A DNA stretch of 64,000 nucleotides from Sphingomonas sp. S2-65 (GCF_021513175.1 NZ_CP090953.1:1111001-1175000); one strand, 5' to 3'; shown: positions 19,542 through 28,245, counted from the stretch's first letter. The notes: a model not told the origin generated them from the sequence alone. Made by a program: numbers and translations.

Positions 19542-19770
19542 GAAAACCCCCCGGTGGTCAAAGCGAACAGCTCTCCGACGCGGGATTAGAAAGTTTCCGT
19601 CACGTGAAATTAAATTACAGTTTGACGACAGGTTTGTTGCGAGTGCGCGACGTTCTGGCAGACATCGGCAGCACGAGGACTGTCACCGGGACGTCATCGA
19701 AGCGAGGCTAGGGCGTGCCCAGGCCCAACATGGGTTGGGTGCTGCAGCTTCGGAGTCGGCCGCGCAGGTC
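19542..19770. promoter_or_regulatory. divergent control region between receptor operon and fecI-like sigma gene
   Basis: This 229-base gap must hold promoters for both directions. The centre (about 19588-19635) is markedly AT-rich for this genome. TTCTGGCAGA at 19653-19662 also occurs at 8368-8377 upstream of the other minus-strand TonB receptor. I cannot assign a -35/-10 pair with confidence. Confidence 0.35.
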
Positions 19771-20352
19771 ATGACGGCGCAACGCGATCATATCGTTCGA
19801 TGGGTGGCGCGGGAGATCCTGCCGCACGAGGCCGACGTGCGCGGCTGGCTTGTGCGGCGCTGGGGCAGCCAGCTCGACCCCGACGACGTGATCCAGGAAG
19901 CCTTTTGCCGCCTCGCCGCGCTCGACACGATCGACCATATCGCAAGCGGCCGCGCCTATTTCTTCACCACCGCGCGCTCGATCGCGATGGACCTTTTCCG
20001 GCGCGAAAAGGTCGCCGGGCAGAAAGCGGTGACGGATTTCGACTTCTGCAGCGTCGAGGATGAATATCCCCGTGCCGATCGCGCGGTCGAGGCCAGGCAG
20101 GAGCTCGTACGAATCGACAAACTTCTGTCCGCGGTTTCGCTCACCTGTCGGCGCGTCATCGAATTGCGCCGCCTGCAGGGGCTGTCGCAGCGCGAGACGG
20201 CGGAGCGGCTGGGGATCAGCGAACACAGCGTCGAAAATCATGTAGCCCGCGGTATCCGACGCGTGATGAAAATGGCCGCGGATCAGGACGAGGGTATCAA
20301 CAGCCAGGAGGCGGCGTCGTTTGACGGAGCTCGAGACACGGGAACGCATTGA
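19771..20352 (+). CDS. FecI-type ECF sigma factor
   Basis: A 193-residue ECF sigma factor with region 2 (LDPDDVIQEAFCRLAAL, then ARSIAMDLFRREK) and region 4 (LTCRRVIELRRLQGLSQRETAERLGISEHSVENHV) typical of the FecI group. I use ATG 19771; a TTG at 19735 would add 12 unlikely residues. The 3' end overlaps the FecR-like anti-sigma gene by 32 bases and a TonB receptor with an STN domain follows. This is the standard cell-surface signalling trio: the receptor senses substrate, FecR relays it and the sigma factor turns on uptake genes. Likely targets are the adjacent receptors. Confidence 0.9.
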   Translation: MTAQRDHIVRWVAREILPHEADVRGWLVRRWGSQLDPDDVIQEAFCRLAALDTIDHIASGRAYFFTTARSIAMDLFRREKVAGQKAVTDFDFCSVEDEYPRADRAVEARQELVRIDKLLSAVSLTCRRVIELRRLQGLSQRETAERLGISEHSVENHVARGIRRVMKMAADQDEGINSQEAASFDGARDTGTH

Positions 20353-21250
20353 CGCGCAGGCTGCCGACTGGGTCGCCCGCGACGCGCTTTCCAGCATGGA
20401 TGCTGCCGGAGAGGCCGAACTCGCGGCATGGCTCGCGGCGGATCGCCGTCATGCGGGCGCATATCTGCGCGCGCAGGCGTCCTATCATGTGCTCGAGGGA
20501 GCCGTGGCCGCCCGCACTCTGCCAATAGCCGGCAACGACGATCTGCCCCTCTCCGCCACGCGCCGCTGCTGGGCGATCCCGCGGCGCGCGGTGGGCGCAG
20601 GGCTGGCGATTGCGGCGTGCGCGGTTGCCGGGCTGTTCCTCGGCGTACCGGCGCTGCGTGCCCCCGCGCCGCCATCGGCGCGCGAACTGGCGCTGGCCGA
20701 CGGCTCGTCGGTCGCGCTTGCCGCCGATGGCGCGGTCACAGCCCGGATGAGCGCGGGCCTCCGCCAGATCACCCTGGAGCGCGGCGCGGCCACCTTCCAT
20801 GTCGCCAAGGATCGCCAGCGCCCCTTCGTCGTCCGCTCGGGGCTCGTCTATGCCGAGGCGACCGGCACGGTGTATTCGGTACGCCGCGTCGGTGCACAGG
20901 GCGGCGCGGTCCGCGTGCGCGAAGGCAGCGTGCGGGTGTGGCGCGAGGGCGCACGCGATCGCGCGGTGATGCTCCACGCGGGCAATGCGCTGACGATCGA
21001 CCCGGCGATCCAGTCCGTTGCGGCGCCTGCCAGCTTCTGGTTCGAGGACATCTCGATCGCCGACGCGGCGAAGCGGTTCAACCAGGTCAACGCGGTGCGT
21101 ATCGTGATCGCCGATCCAGCCACCGGCCGCGTCCCGATCGTGGGGCGCTTCCGATCCGATCGCCCGGACCAGTTCGCCAAGGCCGCCGCCACGCTGAGCG
21201 GCACCCGCGTTCGCGAGCAGCACGGAACGCTGGTCATCGGGAAGCCTTGA
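20321..21250 (+). CDS. FecR-type anti-sigma/transmembrane regulator
   Basis: 309 residues starting at TTG 20321, with AGGAGG six to ten bases upstream inside the sigma gene. The N-terminal cytoplasmic domain (DUF4880-like: IDAQAADWVARDALSSMDAAGEAELAAWLAADRRH) binds the sigma factor. One membrane helix lies near residues 90-108 (GAGLAIAACAVAGLFLGV), followed by the periplasmic FecR beta domain (ELALADGSSVALAADGAV, YAEATGTVYSVRR) and a C-terminal STN-interacting region (FEDISIADAAKRFNQVN). It should hold the FecI-like sigma factor until signalled by the receptor encoded next. Confidence 0.9.
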   Translation: MTELETRERIDAQAADWVARDALSSMDAAGEAELAAWLAADRRHAGAYLRAQASYHVLEGAVAARTLPIAGNDDLPLSATRRCWAIPRRAVGAGLAIAACAVAGLFLGVPALRAPAPPSARELALADGSSVALAADGAVTARMSAGLRQITLERGAATFHVAKDRQRPFVVRSGLVYAEATGTVYSVRRVGAQGGAVRVREGSVRVWREGARDRAVMLHAGNALTIDPAIQSVAAPASFWFEDISIADAAKRFNQVNAVRIVIADPATGRVPIVGRFRSDRPDQFAKAAATLSGTRVREQHGTLVIGKP

Positions 21251-21273
21251 GCGCGAACTAAGGCGCTGCGTCG

Positions 21274-24200
21274 ATGCCCAATCGTGCAACTCTGCTGGCG
21301 ATAGGCGCCGCGCTGAGCACCTTCAGCGGCGCGCCCGCCGCCCAGGCGCAGGATTGGCGCGCCTTCGACGTACCCGCCCAGCCGGCAGCCGCGGGCCTGC
21401 GCCGCTTTTCGCGCCAAGCCGGCATCCAGGTCCTCGTTTCCGGCGATGCCGCGCGCGGTCGCCAGACGGCAAGAGTGCGTGGCCGAATGCCCGTCCGCAC
21501 CGCGCTCGATCACCTGCTTGCCGGCTCGGGCCTGCGCGTCCTTTCCTTCGACGGCAGCCTCGCGGTACTGGCGATCGACACCCGACCACCCGTCGTCGCC
21601 GATCCCGAGCCGATCGTCATCACCGGATCCCGCATACCCCAGGCCAGGACCGGTTCGGCCATGCCCGTCCGCGTCGTCAAGTTCGAAGCGGAAGCGCGGT
21701 TCGGGCGGAACTCGGCCTATGACGTGCTCACCCGCGAAGCATCGGTCGCGGCGGGTATCGGGCTCAACAACGCGTTCGGCCAGCCCTGGGACGCAGGCGT
21801 CTCGTCGGTGTCGCTACGTGGACTGGGCCCCAATCGCAGCCTTACCCTTATAGACGGCATGCGCCGCGTCTCCGGCTCGGCGCGCTCTTCCGCGGTGGAC
21901 ATCACGATGATCCCGGCGGTGATGATCGACCGCATCGAAGTGATCACCGGCGGAGCCACCGCGATCTACGGTGCCGACGCGGTGACCGGCGCAGTCAACA
22001 TCGTGACGAAGAAGCGCGTCGAAGGCGTGACGCTGTCGGCGACGCAGGGTGTGTCCGAGCGCGGCGACGCCGGCGAGCGCGCGATCTCGCTGTCGGCCGG
22101 CGCCGGCTTCGCCGATGGCCGCGGATCGCTGGTGCTCGGCGGCACCTATTCCCGCGTGGCGCCGCTAGCCTATGCCCAGCGCTACAACTCCTATCTGCGC
22201 AGCGTCGCCAATCCCGACAATAAGGGCGCGAACGACGGCATCCCCGATCAGGTCACCATCGCCGACTTCCGGCAAATCTACTTTTCCTATTTGCCCAGCT
22301 TCTACGTCGCGGGTCAGTCCTACATCGTCGAGGGCGGCGTGCCGCGGCCGGCCGCATATGACCGCAGCTATTATCCCGGCCAGTTCAGCTATGGGAATGG
22401 CGGCGACGGCCGCAACCTGCGCGATGCCGACCAGCTTCGCGGCGGACTGGATGCGATCGCCGCGCTGGGCCGGCTCGACTACGCACTAAGCGACACGCTC
22501 ACCTATCGCGGCTATGCCGATCTCGGCGGATCGGACTATCGCGGCACCGCCAGCTTTCCCCTCCACCGCGATGACAGCCGCACGACCTGGTTCACCGGCG
22601 CGGGCGGAGCGGTCGCCAGGCTCGACAACCCCTTCCTGCCCGACGGGGTGCGCCGCTTCATGGCCGACAACGGGCTCGCCGCGATCGGGATCGACCGGAC
22701 CTATGGCAATTTCCCGGTGATGCGCGAAACGCATCGCCGCCGAACGCTGACGGTGGGACAGCAGCTGGACGGTGATCTCGGGCAGGCGTTCCGCTGGAGC
22801 GCATTCCACCAATATGGCCGGATGACCGACGACGTCCGCACCACCAACAACCCCGTGGCCTCGCACTGGCTTGCCGCGCGAGATGCGATCGCCGACCCGG
22901 CCACCGGGCGCCCGGTCTGCCGCGATCCGGCCGCGCGCGCCGCGGGCTGCGTCCCGCTCGACATCTTCAGCCAGGCACCACCCTCACGCGCACTCGCCGG
23001 CTATGTGCTCGGCACCCGCAAGGAACGGCGGCTCAACACCCAGGCGATCTGGGGCCTGAGCCTGTTGGGACGTGCGGTGTCGCTGCCGCATGGCGACGTG
23101 CAGGCAGTGCTCGGGGTCGAGCACCGGCGCGAGGCGCTGCGGACGCGCGACGATCCGCTGGCCGCGAGCGAATACGCCTATGGCGGGTCGGGCTACACCG
23201 TGCATCCCGACCTCGCGGCCGAGCAACGCGTGTGGGAGGCCTATGGCGAGGCCAAGGTGCCGCTGCTGCGCGACCTGCCGTTCGCCAGGAGCCTCGATCT
23301 GGAGGGCGCCTACCGCGCCTCACGCTACAATTCGATAGGGAGTACCGGCACCTGGAAGCTGGGCGGCACCTGGTCGCCGTCGCGCGGCATGATGTTCCGG
23401 GCGATGGGCTCGCGCAGCGTGCGGGTGCCGAACTTCGGCGAGCTCTATGAAGTCCCGATCCTGCGGCAGACAGGCTCGATCACCGATCCGTGCGAAGCCG
23501 CCGATTATTATCAGAACCCCACCCGCTCGGCCAATTGCCGGGCGCTCGGCATCGTCGTGCCGCTGGGCGACTTCAAGGTCGGCCCGGTCGTCACCACCCG
23601 GGGCAATCCGGACCTCCGCCCGGAAACTTCGAACAGTCTCACCCTTGGCGGCGTGCTGCGCCCGGGCTTCCTGCCCGGTGCCGAGTTCACGCTCGACTAT
23701 TGGAACATCGACATTCGCGATGCCGTGACGCAGTTCGACTATACTACGGTGCTCAACCTCTGCGTCGATCTGCCCAGCATCGCCAACCCGTTCTGCGCCG
23801 CCGTGACGCGCGATCCCGCAACCGGCAGCGCCACCAGCATCGCGACCAGCCAGGTCAATGCCTCGCGCATGGTGGCGCGCGGGCTGGACTTCGGCCTGGC
23901 ATATGAAAACGAACGGAGCGGCGGGCAGTTGTCGCTCGAACTCAACGGCACCTATCTGCTCCGCCACATCGTTCAGAGCGCGCCCGGCCTCGTCGTCGGC
24001 GACGTCCGCTACGACGGAGACTGGCAACATCCCAAGCTGCAGGCGAGCGGCCAGGCCTCGTGGCGCGGGCGCCGGGTCGGCGTCGGACTGAGCCTGCGGT
24101 TCATCGGCGCGAGCCGCTACGACATCAGCGCCGCGTCCGACGAAGTCTATGATCGCAACAGGCTGCCGCCCTATCTCTACGCCGATCTGACGGCGAGCCA

Positions 24201-24348
24201 CGACTTCCCCGGCGGGATGATGCTTTCGGCAGGCGTGCGCAACGCGACGAACCAAAGGCCGCCGCGAATCTACCCCGTCTACAAGGACACGGCGATCTAC
24301 GATCAGGTTGGAAGATACTTCTTCGTCTCGTCCAAGCTGAAACTTTGA
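21274..24348 (+). CDS. TonB-dependent transducer-type receptor with N-terminal STN domain
   Basis: 1024 residues. After a signal peptide (to AQAQ, about residue 26) comes a secretin/TonB N-terminal (STN) signalling domain at about 29-100 (FDVPAQPAAAGLRRFSRQAG, MPVRTALDHLLAGSGL). The TonB box and plug follow (PIVITGSRIPQ, VSLRGLGPNRSLTLIDGMR, VITGGATAIYGADAVTGAVNIV), then a barrel ending FFVSSKLKL. STN domains relay ligand binding to FecR proteins. It lies 23 bases after the FecR gene, so it is the likely sensor receptor of this trio. The ligand is unknown; the nearby phosphoesterase operon hints at an organophosphate-derived compound. Confidence 0.92.
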   Translation: MPNRATLLAIGAALSTFSGAPAAQAQDWRAFDVPAQPAAAGLRRFSRQAGIQVLVSGDAARGRQTARVRGRMPVRTALDHLLAGSGLRVLSFDGSLAVLAIDTRPPVVADPEPIVITGSRIPQARTGSAMPVRVVKFEAEARFGRNSAYDVLTREASVAAGIGLNNAFGQPWDAGVSSVSLRGLGPNRSLTLIDGMRRVSGSARSSAVDITMIPAVMIDRIEVITGGATAIYGADAVTGAVNIVTKKRVEGVTLSATQGVSERGDAGERAISLSAGAGFADGRGSLVLGGTYSRVAPLAYAQRYNSYLRSVANPDNKGANDGIPDQVTIADFRQIYFSYLPSFYVAGQSYIVEGGVPRPAAYDRSYYPGQFSYGNGGDGRNLRDADQLRGGLDAIAALGRLDYALSDTLTYRGYADLGGSDYRGTASFPLHRDDSRTTWFTGAGGAVARLDNPFLPDGVRRFMADNGLAAIGIDRTYGNFPVMRETHRRRTLTVGQQLDGDLGQAFRWSAFHQYGRMTDDVRTTNNPVASHWLAARDAIADPATGRPVCRDPAARAAGCVPLDIFSQAPPSRALAGYVLGTRKERRLNTQAIWGLSLLGRAVSLPHGDVQAVLGVEHRREALRTRDDPLAASEYAYGGSGYTVHPDLAAEQRVWEAYGEAKVPLLRDLPFARSLDLEGAYRASRYNSIGSTGTWKLGGTWSPSRGMMFRAMGSRSVRVPNFGELYEVPILRQTGSITDPCEAADYYQNPTRSANCRALGIVVPLGDFKVGPVVTTRGNPDLRPETSNSLTLGGVLRPGFLPGAEFTLDYWNIDIRDAVTQFDYTTVLNLCVDLPSIANPFCAAVTRDPATGSATSIATSQVNASRMVARGLDFGLAYENERSGGQLSLELNGTYLLRHIVQSAPGLVVGDVRYDGDWQHPKLQASGQASWRGRRVGVGLSLRFIGASRYDISAASDEVYDRNRLPPYLYADLTASHDFPGGMMLSAGVRNATNQRPPRIYPVYKDTAIYDQVGRYFFVSSKLKL

Positions 24349-24436
24349 AGCAAGGTAGTCCAACGGGCGCATCGCAGGACGGCCGAGCGCGACAGGAAGC
24401 GTATTCCGACAGCCCGACCCGAGCACCACGTCTCGA

Positions 24437-24462
24437 GCCAGCGGGCAGCACTGCCCGCTGGC
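24437..24462. terminator. perfect hairpin between convergent TonB-receptor and SDR genes
   Basis: GCCAGCGGGCAG (24437-24448) is followed after two bases by its exact complement CTGCCCGCTGGC (24451-24462). It lies 90 bases past the receptor stop and 9 bases before the end of the converging SDR gene. Placement suggests a shared terminator; no T-run follows. Confidence 0.5.
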
Positions 24463-24470
24463 GGAGTTGA

Positions 24471-25205
24471 TCAGATCTGGGCGAGACCCCCGTCGGTGAA
24501 CAGCTCGCTGCCGGTCATGAAGCTGCTGTCCGACGATGCGAGGAACGCGGCGGCGGCCGCCACTTCCGACGGATCGCCGACATGCCCGATCGGCGTCGTG
24601 GCTCCCATCTCGATCATCGCGTCGCGACCCACCACTTCGGCCGCCAGCTCGGTCAGCGTTGGTCCAGGCGACAAAACGTTGACGCGAATACCCGTTCCGC
24701 GCAGGTCCTGCGCCCAGCTGCGCGCCAGGTTGCGAACCGCGGCCTTCGACGCGCTGTAGATGCTGAACGCGGGCGTTCCCATCACACCGGTGGTCGATCC
24801 AGTGAGGATGACCGAACCACCCTCGCCCATCAGCTTCAGGCCCTTCTGCACGGTGAAGATCGTGCCCTTCACATTGATGTCGAAGGTTTCGTCATAATGC
24901 TCGGGGGTGATCTCGGTGAGCGGCACCAGCGCGCCGGTTCCGGCATTGGCGAACAGGATATCCAGCGTCCCGCGCTCTTGCTTCACCGTGTCGAACAACC
25001 GGTCGAGGTCGGCCGCATCGGTGACGGATCCCGCCACCGCGCGGGCATTCCCACCCAGTGTGGCCACTGCGGCGGCCAGTTTCTCCTGCCTGCGGCCAAA
25101 GAGGTAGACGAACGCGCCTTCCTCGATGAAGCGCTTCGCCGAAGCCAGCCCGATACCCGTTCCGCCGCCGGTGATGATCGCGGTCTTGCCTTCCAGTCGG
25201 TTCAT
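24471..25205 (-). CDS. short-chain dehydrogenase/reductase
   Basis: A 244-residue classical SDR. It has the cofactor motif TGGGTGIG (residues 12-19), NAG in FANAGTG, the catalytic Ser in LTGSTTG, and the YSASK motif (Tyr and Lys of the active site). A strong GGAGG lies seven to eleven bases before the ATG at 25205. It is divergent from an HxlR-family regulator, an arrangement in which the regulator typically represses or redox-controls the oxidoreductase. The substrate (alcohol, ketone or quinone) is unknown. Confidence 0.9.
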   Translation of the reverse strand: MNRLEGKTAIITGGGTGIGLASAKRFIEEGAFVYLFGRRQEKLAAAVATLGGNARAVAGSVTDAADLDRLFDTVKQERGTLDILFANAGTGALVPLTEITPEHYDETFDINVKGTIFTVQKGLKLMGEGGSVILTGSTTGVMGTPAFSIYSASKAAVRNLARSWAQDLRGTGIRVNVLSPGPTLTELAAEVVGRDAMIEMGATTPIGHVGDPSEVAAAAAFLASSDSSFMTGSELFTDGGLAQI

Positions 25206-25243
25206 TACATGCCTCCAATTCTTGGTTGCATGCAGCTGGCCCT

Positions 25244-25279
25244 TTACCTACCAACGGACAAGTATGCACCTTTAGGTAA
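25244..25279. promoter_or_regulatory. inverted repeat, likely operator of the HxlR regulator
   Basis: TTACCTA (25244-25250) and TAGGTAA (25273-25279) form a perfect 7-bp inverted repeat with 29-base half-site spacing, in the 83-base gap between the divergent SDR and hxlR genes. The right half is 9 bases before the regulator start. Spacing of about three helical turns fits two dimers or one long dimeric site. Confidence 0.5.
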
Positions 25280-25288
25280 GTACCCCTG

Positions 25289-25693
25289 ATGTCCGAAACG
25301 CTCCAAACCGCTGGCACCGATCCCGCTTCCATCGCACCTCGTTTCACTTGCGGTCTCGACGCGACGCTCAAGATCATCTCGGGCAAGTGGAAGCCGCTGA
25401 TCCTGTATTTCCTGCTGCGTGGGCCGACCCGCTATGGCGAGCTCAAGCGCGCCGTGCGCGACGTCAGCGACAAGGTGCTGATCCAGCAGTTGAAGGAACT
25501 CGAAGCCGACGGCGTGTTACGCAGGAACGACTATAAGGAGGTGCCGCCTCGGGTCGACTATACGCTGACCCAGCTCGGCCAAAGCCTTGCCCAGGCGCTC
25601 GAGCCCTTATGCTCCTGGGGGACCGAGAACATGGCGGACATGCAGAAGATCTTCGATCAGCGCGACAGCCGAGTGCGCGAAAACCACGTGTAG
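25289..25693 (+). CDS. HxlR-family transcriptional regulator
   Basis: A 134-residue winged-helix protein of the HxlR (DUF24) family. The typical N-terminal Cys is present (FTCGLDATLKIISGKWKPLILYFLL, Cys at residue 21), followed by GPTRYGELKRAV and the recognition helix SDKVLIQQLKELEADGVLRR. In many HxlR proteins the single N-terminal Cys senses electrophiles, quinones or disulfide stress. It is divergent from the SDR gene, which is the likely target together with itself through the inverted repeat between them. Confidence 0.9.
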   Translation: MSETLQTAGTDPASIAPRFTCGLDATLKIISGKWKPLILYFLLRGPTRYGELKRAVRDVSDKVLIQQLKELEADGVLRRNDYKEVPPRVDYTLTQLGQSLAQALEPLCSWGTENMADMQKIFDQRDSRVRENHV

Positions 25694-26249
25694 TGGCGCT
25701 GCCAGGCGAACGGAACGCCAGGTGCGGGGCGCGGCGCGCGCCAACCGGAAACACTGCAGCAGGCGTTGCCGAACCGTCACCGTCGATCGTCTTGGAACGA
25801 AATCGGTTGCCGGCTGCGCTGCGGCGGGAGTGGCAGTTCACGCTCCACTTCTCGCCGTTTGCCGCGGCGAACCGGGATGCAGAAGCGGACCGGCAGCTAA
25901 CAGGCTGGTTCAGGTGCTGCCGTTTGCTTGAACTCGGCCGTTAGCCGAAGGGCCGCGTTGCATCTATCCGCGCGGGCAACCGACACGTGTAACGCCCTAC
26001 CACAGAATGCGCATTTGTTTCGTCATGCTCCACTCACAGATGCGTTGCTTGCTGGCCTAAGCATGAACCTGGCTAGTATGCGGCCCGCAAGAACAGCCGA
26101 AACGACGATCCCGCCTCTTTGTTATGGGGCTCGAAACTGGCTGCACATTCAGCTTATCGATGGATGAAGGGGACTGTTGTAGAACGACACTCCAACTACG
26201 ACAAAATAAGGCTTCACAGCTGTTTTAATTCGCTGAGTGGCCACAGAAT
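25694..26249. other. 556-base non-coding stretch, GC falls toward the AT-rich patch
   Basis: No convincing gene. Short open frames here lack ribosome sites and family features. From about 25930 onward base composition shifts from the high-GC background to near 50 percent, marking entry into the lipoprotein patch that ends at the tRNA-Ser gene. Confidence 0.6.
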
Positions 26250-27005
26250 TCAAATTCGCCGAGACTTCGCGACATCAACGGTCGGGTCAGCCAACTTCAC
26301 ACGGGCAACCAAATTAACGATTATATTATCCGTCGTGGTAGAATCTAACCGACCATCGGACACATAAAATCCTGACACCGCTTGGTATAGACGCCAATTT
26401 CCGGTCAGGAGAGCCGCAAGGCATTTTGCGAACCGCCCATCATTCTCTGAGCCGTCAAGCTCTGTTAGGATCTCTGACTTTAGCTGATACTCTGCCAGAG
26501 TCGCTTTAGCATTGACCACTTGTTTCTTGAGCTGTGAAATTGATGCGTCAAGATCGGTTTGAAGCCGATCCGTGATTTGAACCGGCACTCCCGCCGCAAC
26601 CATAGCCTGCGTTAAATCGGCTTTGATTCCCACATCGATAGTCTGTTCTAGTGTGTAAACAAGTTCGATTGTGTTCGTGAACGTGGAAGTCGTCCTATCC
26701 TCGGCTTTGAAAGGCGATGTTGTACCTCCGCCGCAAATTGCCCCCGGCTCACCACGTCGATTGTCGTGACCGACCATTGTACCGAGATAGGTCATGAGGC
26801 GAGGCTCGCCGGCGGCGTCAGTTTCGATTGTCTTGTATTGTCGAGTGAGTGGGAGAGCGGTGCCCATGCTGGGTGCACATTTACGTGCAGCCAACGGCCC
26901 GCAAGCCTGCTTCACAGGAACTTTTCGGTTCACCGGAACAGTGACGGTCGCGCATCCGGCCAACAGACTCGCCGCAATGGCCGAAGCGCAAATTGAATAT
27001 TTCAT
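26250..27005 (-). CDS. predicted lipoprotein of unknown function
   Basis: A 251-residue protein with a lipoprotein signal: the lipobox LLAGC puts the lipidated Cys at residue 18. The mature part has CGPLAARKCAP, a Gly/Ser-rich stretch, and a helical region near residues 125-175 (VQITDRLQTDLDASISQLKKQVVNAKATLAEYQLK split around heptads) likely to form a coiled coil. I recognise no family. The gene has clearly lower GC and different codon use (for example frequent ATT, TTT and AGT) from its neighbours, and sits alone in an AT-rich patch beside a tRNA. It was probably acquired by transfer. Confidence 0.7.
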   Translation of the reverse strand: MKYSICASAIAASLLAGCATVTVPVNRKVPVKQACGPLAARKCAPSMGTALPLTRQYKTIETDAAGEPRLMTYLGTMVGHDNRRGEPGAICGGGTTSPFKAEDRTTSTFTNTIELVYTLEQTIDVGIKADLTQAMVAAGVPVQITDRLQTDLDASISQLKKQVVNAKATLAEYQLKSEILTELDGSENDGRFAKCLAALLTGNWRLYQAVSGFYVSDGRLDSTTTDNIIVNLVARVKLADPTVDVAKSRRI

Positions 27006-27515
27006 AGCCCCCTCCCATCTTGTCCCGATCGAAGATGCTGAGTTTGTTCTTAACAGTCAACTTTGCTTTATTTTCCTCTCTACTCAAACGCTTCCGTCCG
27101 AGTGGAGCTTCTCTTCGAGCCGTGACTCGGCGCGTCGCCATTTATATGTGCAGCTTTTTGCTCTTTACTCCGAAGATGGAACTCATCGAGAAGGAGAACA
27201 GGATGTCAAGGTTGGGACTTTTTAGCCGCCTGCGTCTGAAATCCCACTTGGGGATCCAGATTAGTGTCAGTCCGTCGGTCGCGCCGACTCAGGGCGCATA
27301 GAAACACCTACAGCTACCAGCAGCGGGACGGAGCCAGTTATAGGACGCCGGGAATTGAGCGAGAACGGAACACAGCAACATCGAACTGCGACCGTTGGAG
27401 TTCCACCTTCGAACTGAGGAACAAGCGAGACCCGCATACCCGCCTACGGGCAGACTGTGTATCACGCACCGCGGTGCCGCTACAAAATCGCTAAGTCTAA
27501 AATCCCTAAAGGAAG
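27006..27515. other. 510-base AT-rich intergenic stretch next to tRNA-Ser
   Basis: Frames of up to 93 codons occur but none has a credible ribosome site, family motif or codon bias. No integrase fragment and no second copy of the tRNA 3' end was seen here. Confidence 0.55.
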
Positions 27516-27605
27516 TGGCGGAGAGGGAGGGATTCGAACCCTCGGAACCCTTGCGGGCTCAACGGTTTTCGAGACCGCCCCGATCGACCACTCCGGCACC
27601 TCTCC
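27516..27605 (-). tRNA. tRNA-Ser (anticodon CGA)
   Basis: On the minus strand the acceptor GGAGAGG (5' end at 27605) pairs with CCTCTCC, followed by discriminator G and an encoded CCA (27516-27518). The anticodon stem GCGGT/ACCGT encloses loop CTCGAAA, giving anticodon CGA for UCG codons. A long variable arm (GAGCCCGCAAGGGTTC region) and the T arm GAGGG-TTCGAAT-CCCTC confirm a class II serine tRNA. Total length is 90 bases including CCA. Confidence 0.95.
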
Positions 27606-27737
27606 GCAAGGCGCGGTGCGTTGATCCCTCGGGGGGACCGCGGCACCGGTCGAATTGAGCGGCGGCCTCTAGCGCAAGGCTTCGGGGTCCGCAAGCGGGT
27701 CCTTGTACAAAGATCGCCGCGCATTAGATTGGACGAT

Positions 27738-28118
27738 ATGCCGCGTACCCCCGTTCTGTCGTCCCCCCTTGAAGCTCTGGTGCCCATGCCTCCCGTCTCC
27801 TCGGCGCGGTTCGCGATCGGCGACGTGGTGCGGCACCGCCTGTTCGATTTCCGCGGCGTGATCTTCGACGTCGATCCGGTCTTCGCCAATTCCGACGAGT
27901 GGTACGATTCGATCCCCGAGGATGTCCGCCCGGCCAAGGACCAGCCTTTCTACCATCTGCTCGCCGAGAATGCCGACTCGAGCTACATCGCGTATGTCAG
28001 CCAGCAGAACCTGGTGGTCGACGACAGCGACGAGCCGGTCGATCATCCCGCCATCGCCGGGCTGTTCGACGGCCGCGCCGGCGGGCGCTACACGCTGAAG
28101 CCCGAACACCGCCATTAA
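27738..28118 (+). CDS. hspQ: heat shock protein HspQ (hemimethylated-DNA-binding-like)
   Basis: The conserved core ARFAIGDVVRHRLFDFRGVIFDVDPVFANSDEWYDSIPEDVRPAKDQPFYHLLAENADSSYIAYVSQQNL identifies HspQ (YccV), shown here in full only through its motifs: RFAIGDVVRHR, DVDPVFAN, KDQPFYHLLAE. HspQ is a small adaptor/enhancer of Lon proteolysis in Escherichia coli and has a beta-barrel fold. Starts at 27738 and 27786 are both possible. The second gives a protein closer to the usual length, while the first has GGA upstream. The 126-residue form has a short acidic/His tail. Confidence 0.88.
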   Translation: MPRTPVLSSPLEALVPMPPVSSARFAIGDVVRHRLFDFRGVIFDVDPVFANSDEWYDSIPEDVRPAKDQPFYHLLAENADSSYIAYVSQQNLVVDDSDEPVDHPAIAGLFDGRAGGRYTLKPEHRH

Positions 28119-28152
28119 CGGCACGCCGGGGCCAAAAACTGCCCCTGCCCGG

Positions 28153-28181
28153 TTGACTTCGCAAGGGCGATCCCTTAGCTG
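28153..28181 (+). promoter_or_regulatory. putative sigma-70 promoter of rplU-rpmA
   Basis: TTGACT (28153-28158), a 17-base spacer, then TAGCTG (28176-28181), leaving a leader of about 60 bases before rplU. The -35 is near consensus and the -10 is weak, as is common for ribosomal protein promoters in this group. Confidence 0.5.
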
Positions 28182-28245
28182 CGCCGTTCCTCCTGCCGGG
28201 CTTTGCCATGGCGGGCACATGCATTTGATTTAGAGAAGAGACCCG

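Noticed and set aside
27020..27301. 93-codon frame in the AT-rich patch
   Set aside because: No credible ribosome site, no hydrophobic or catalytic pattern that holds together, and AT-rich composition makes such frames likely by chance.
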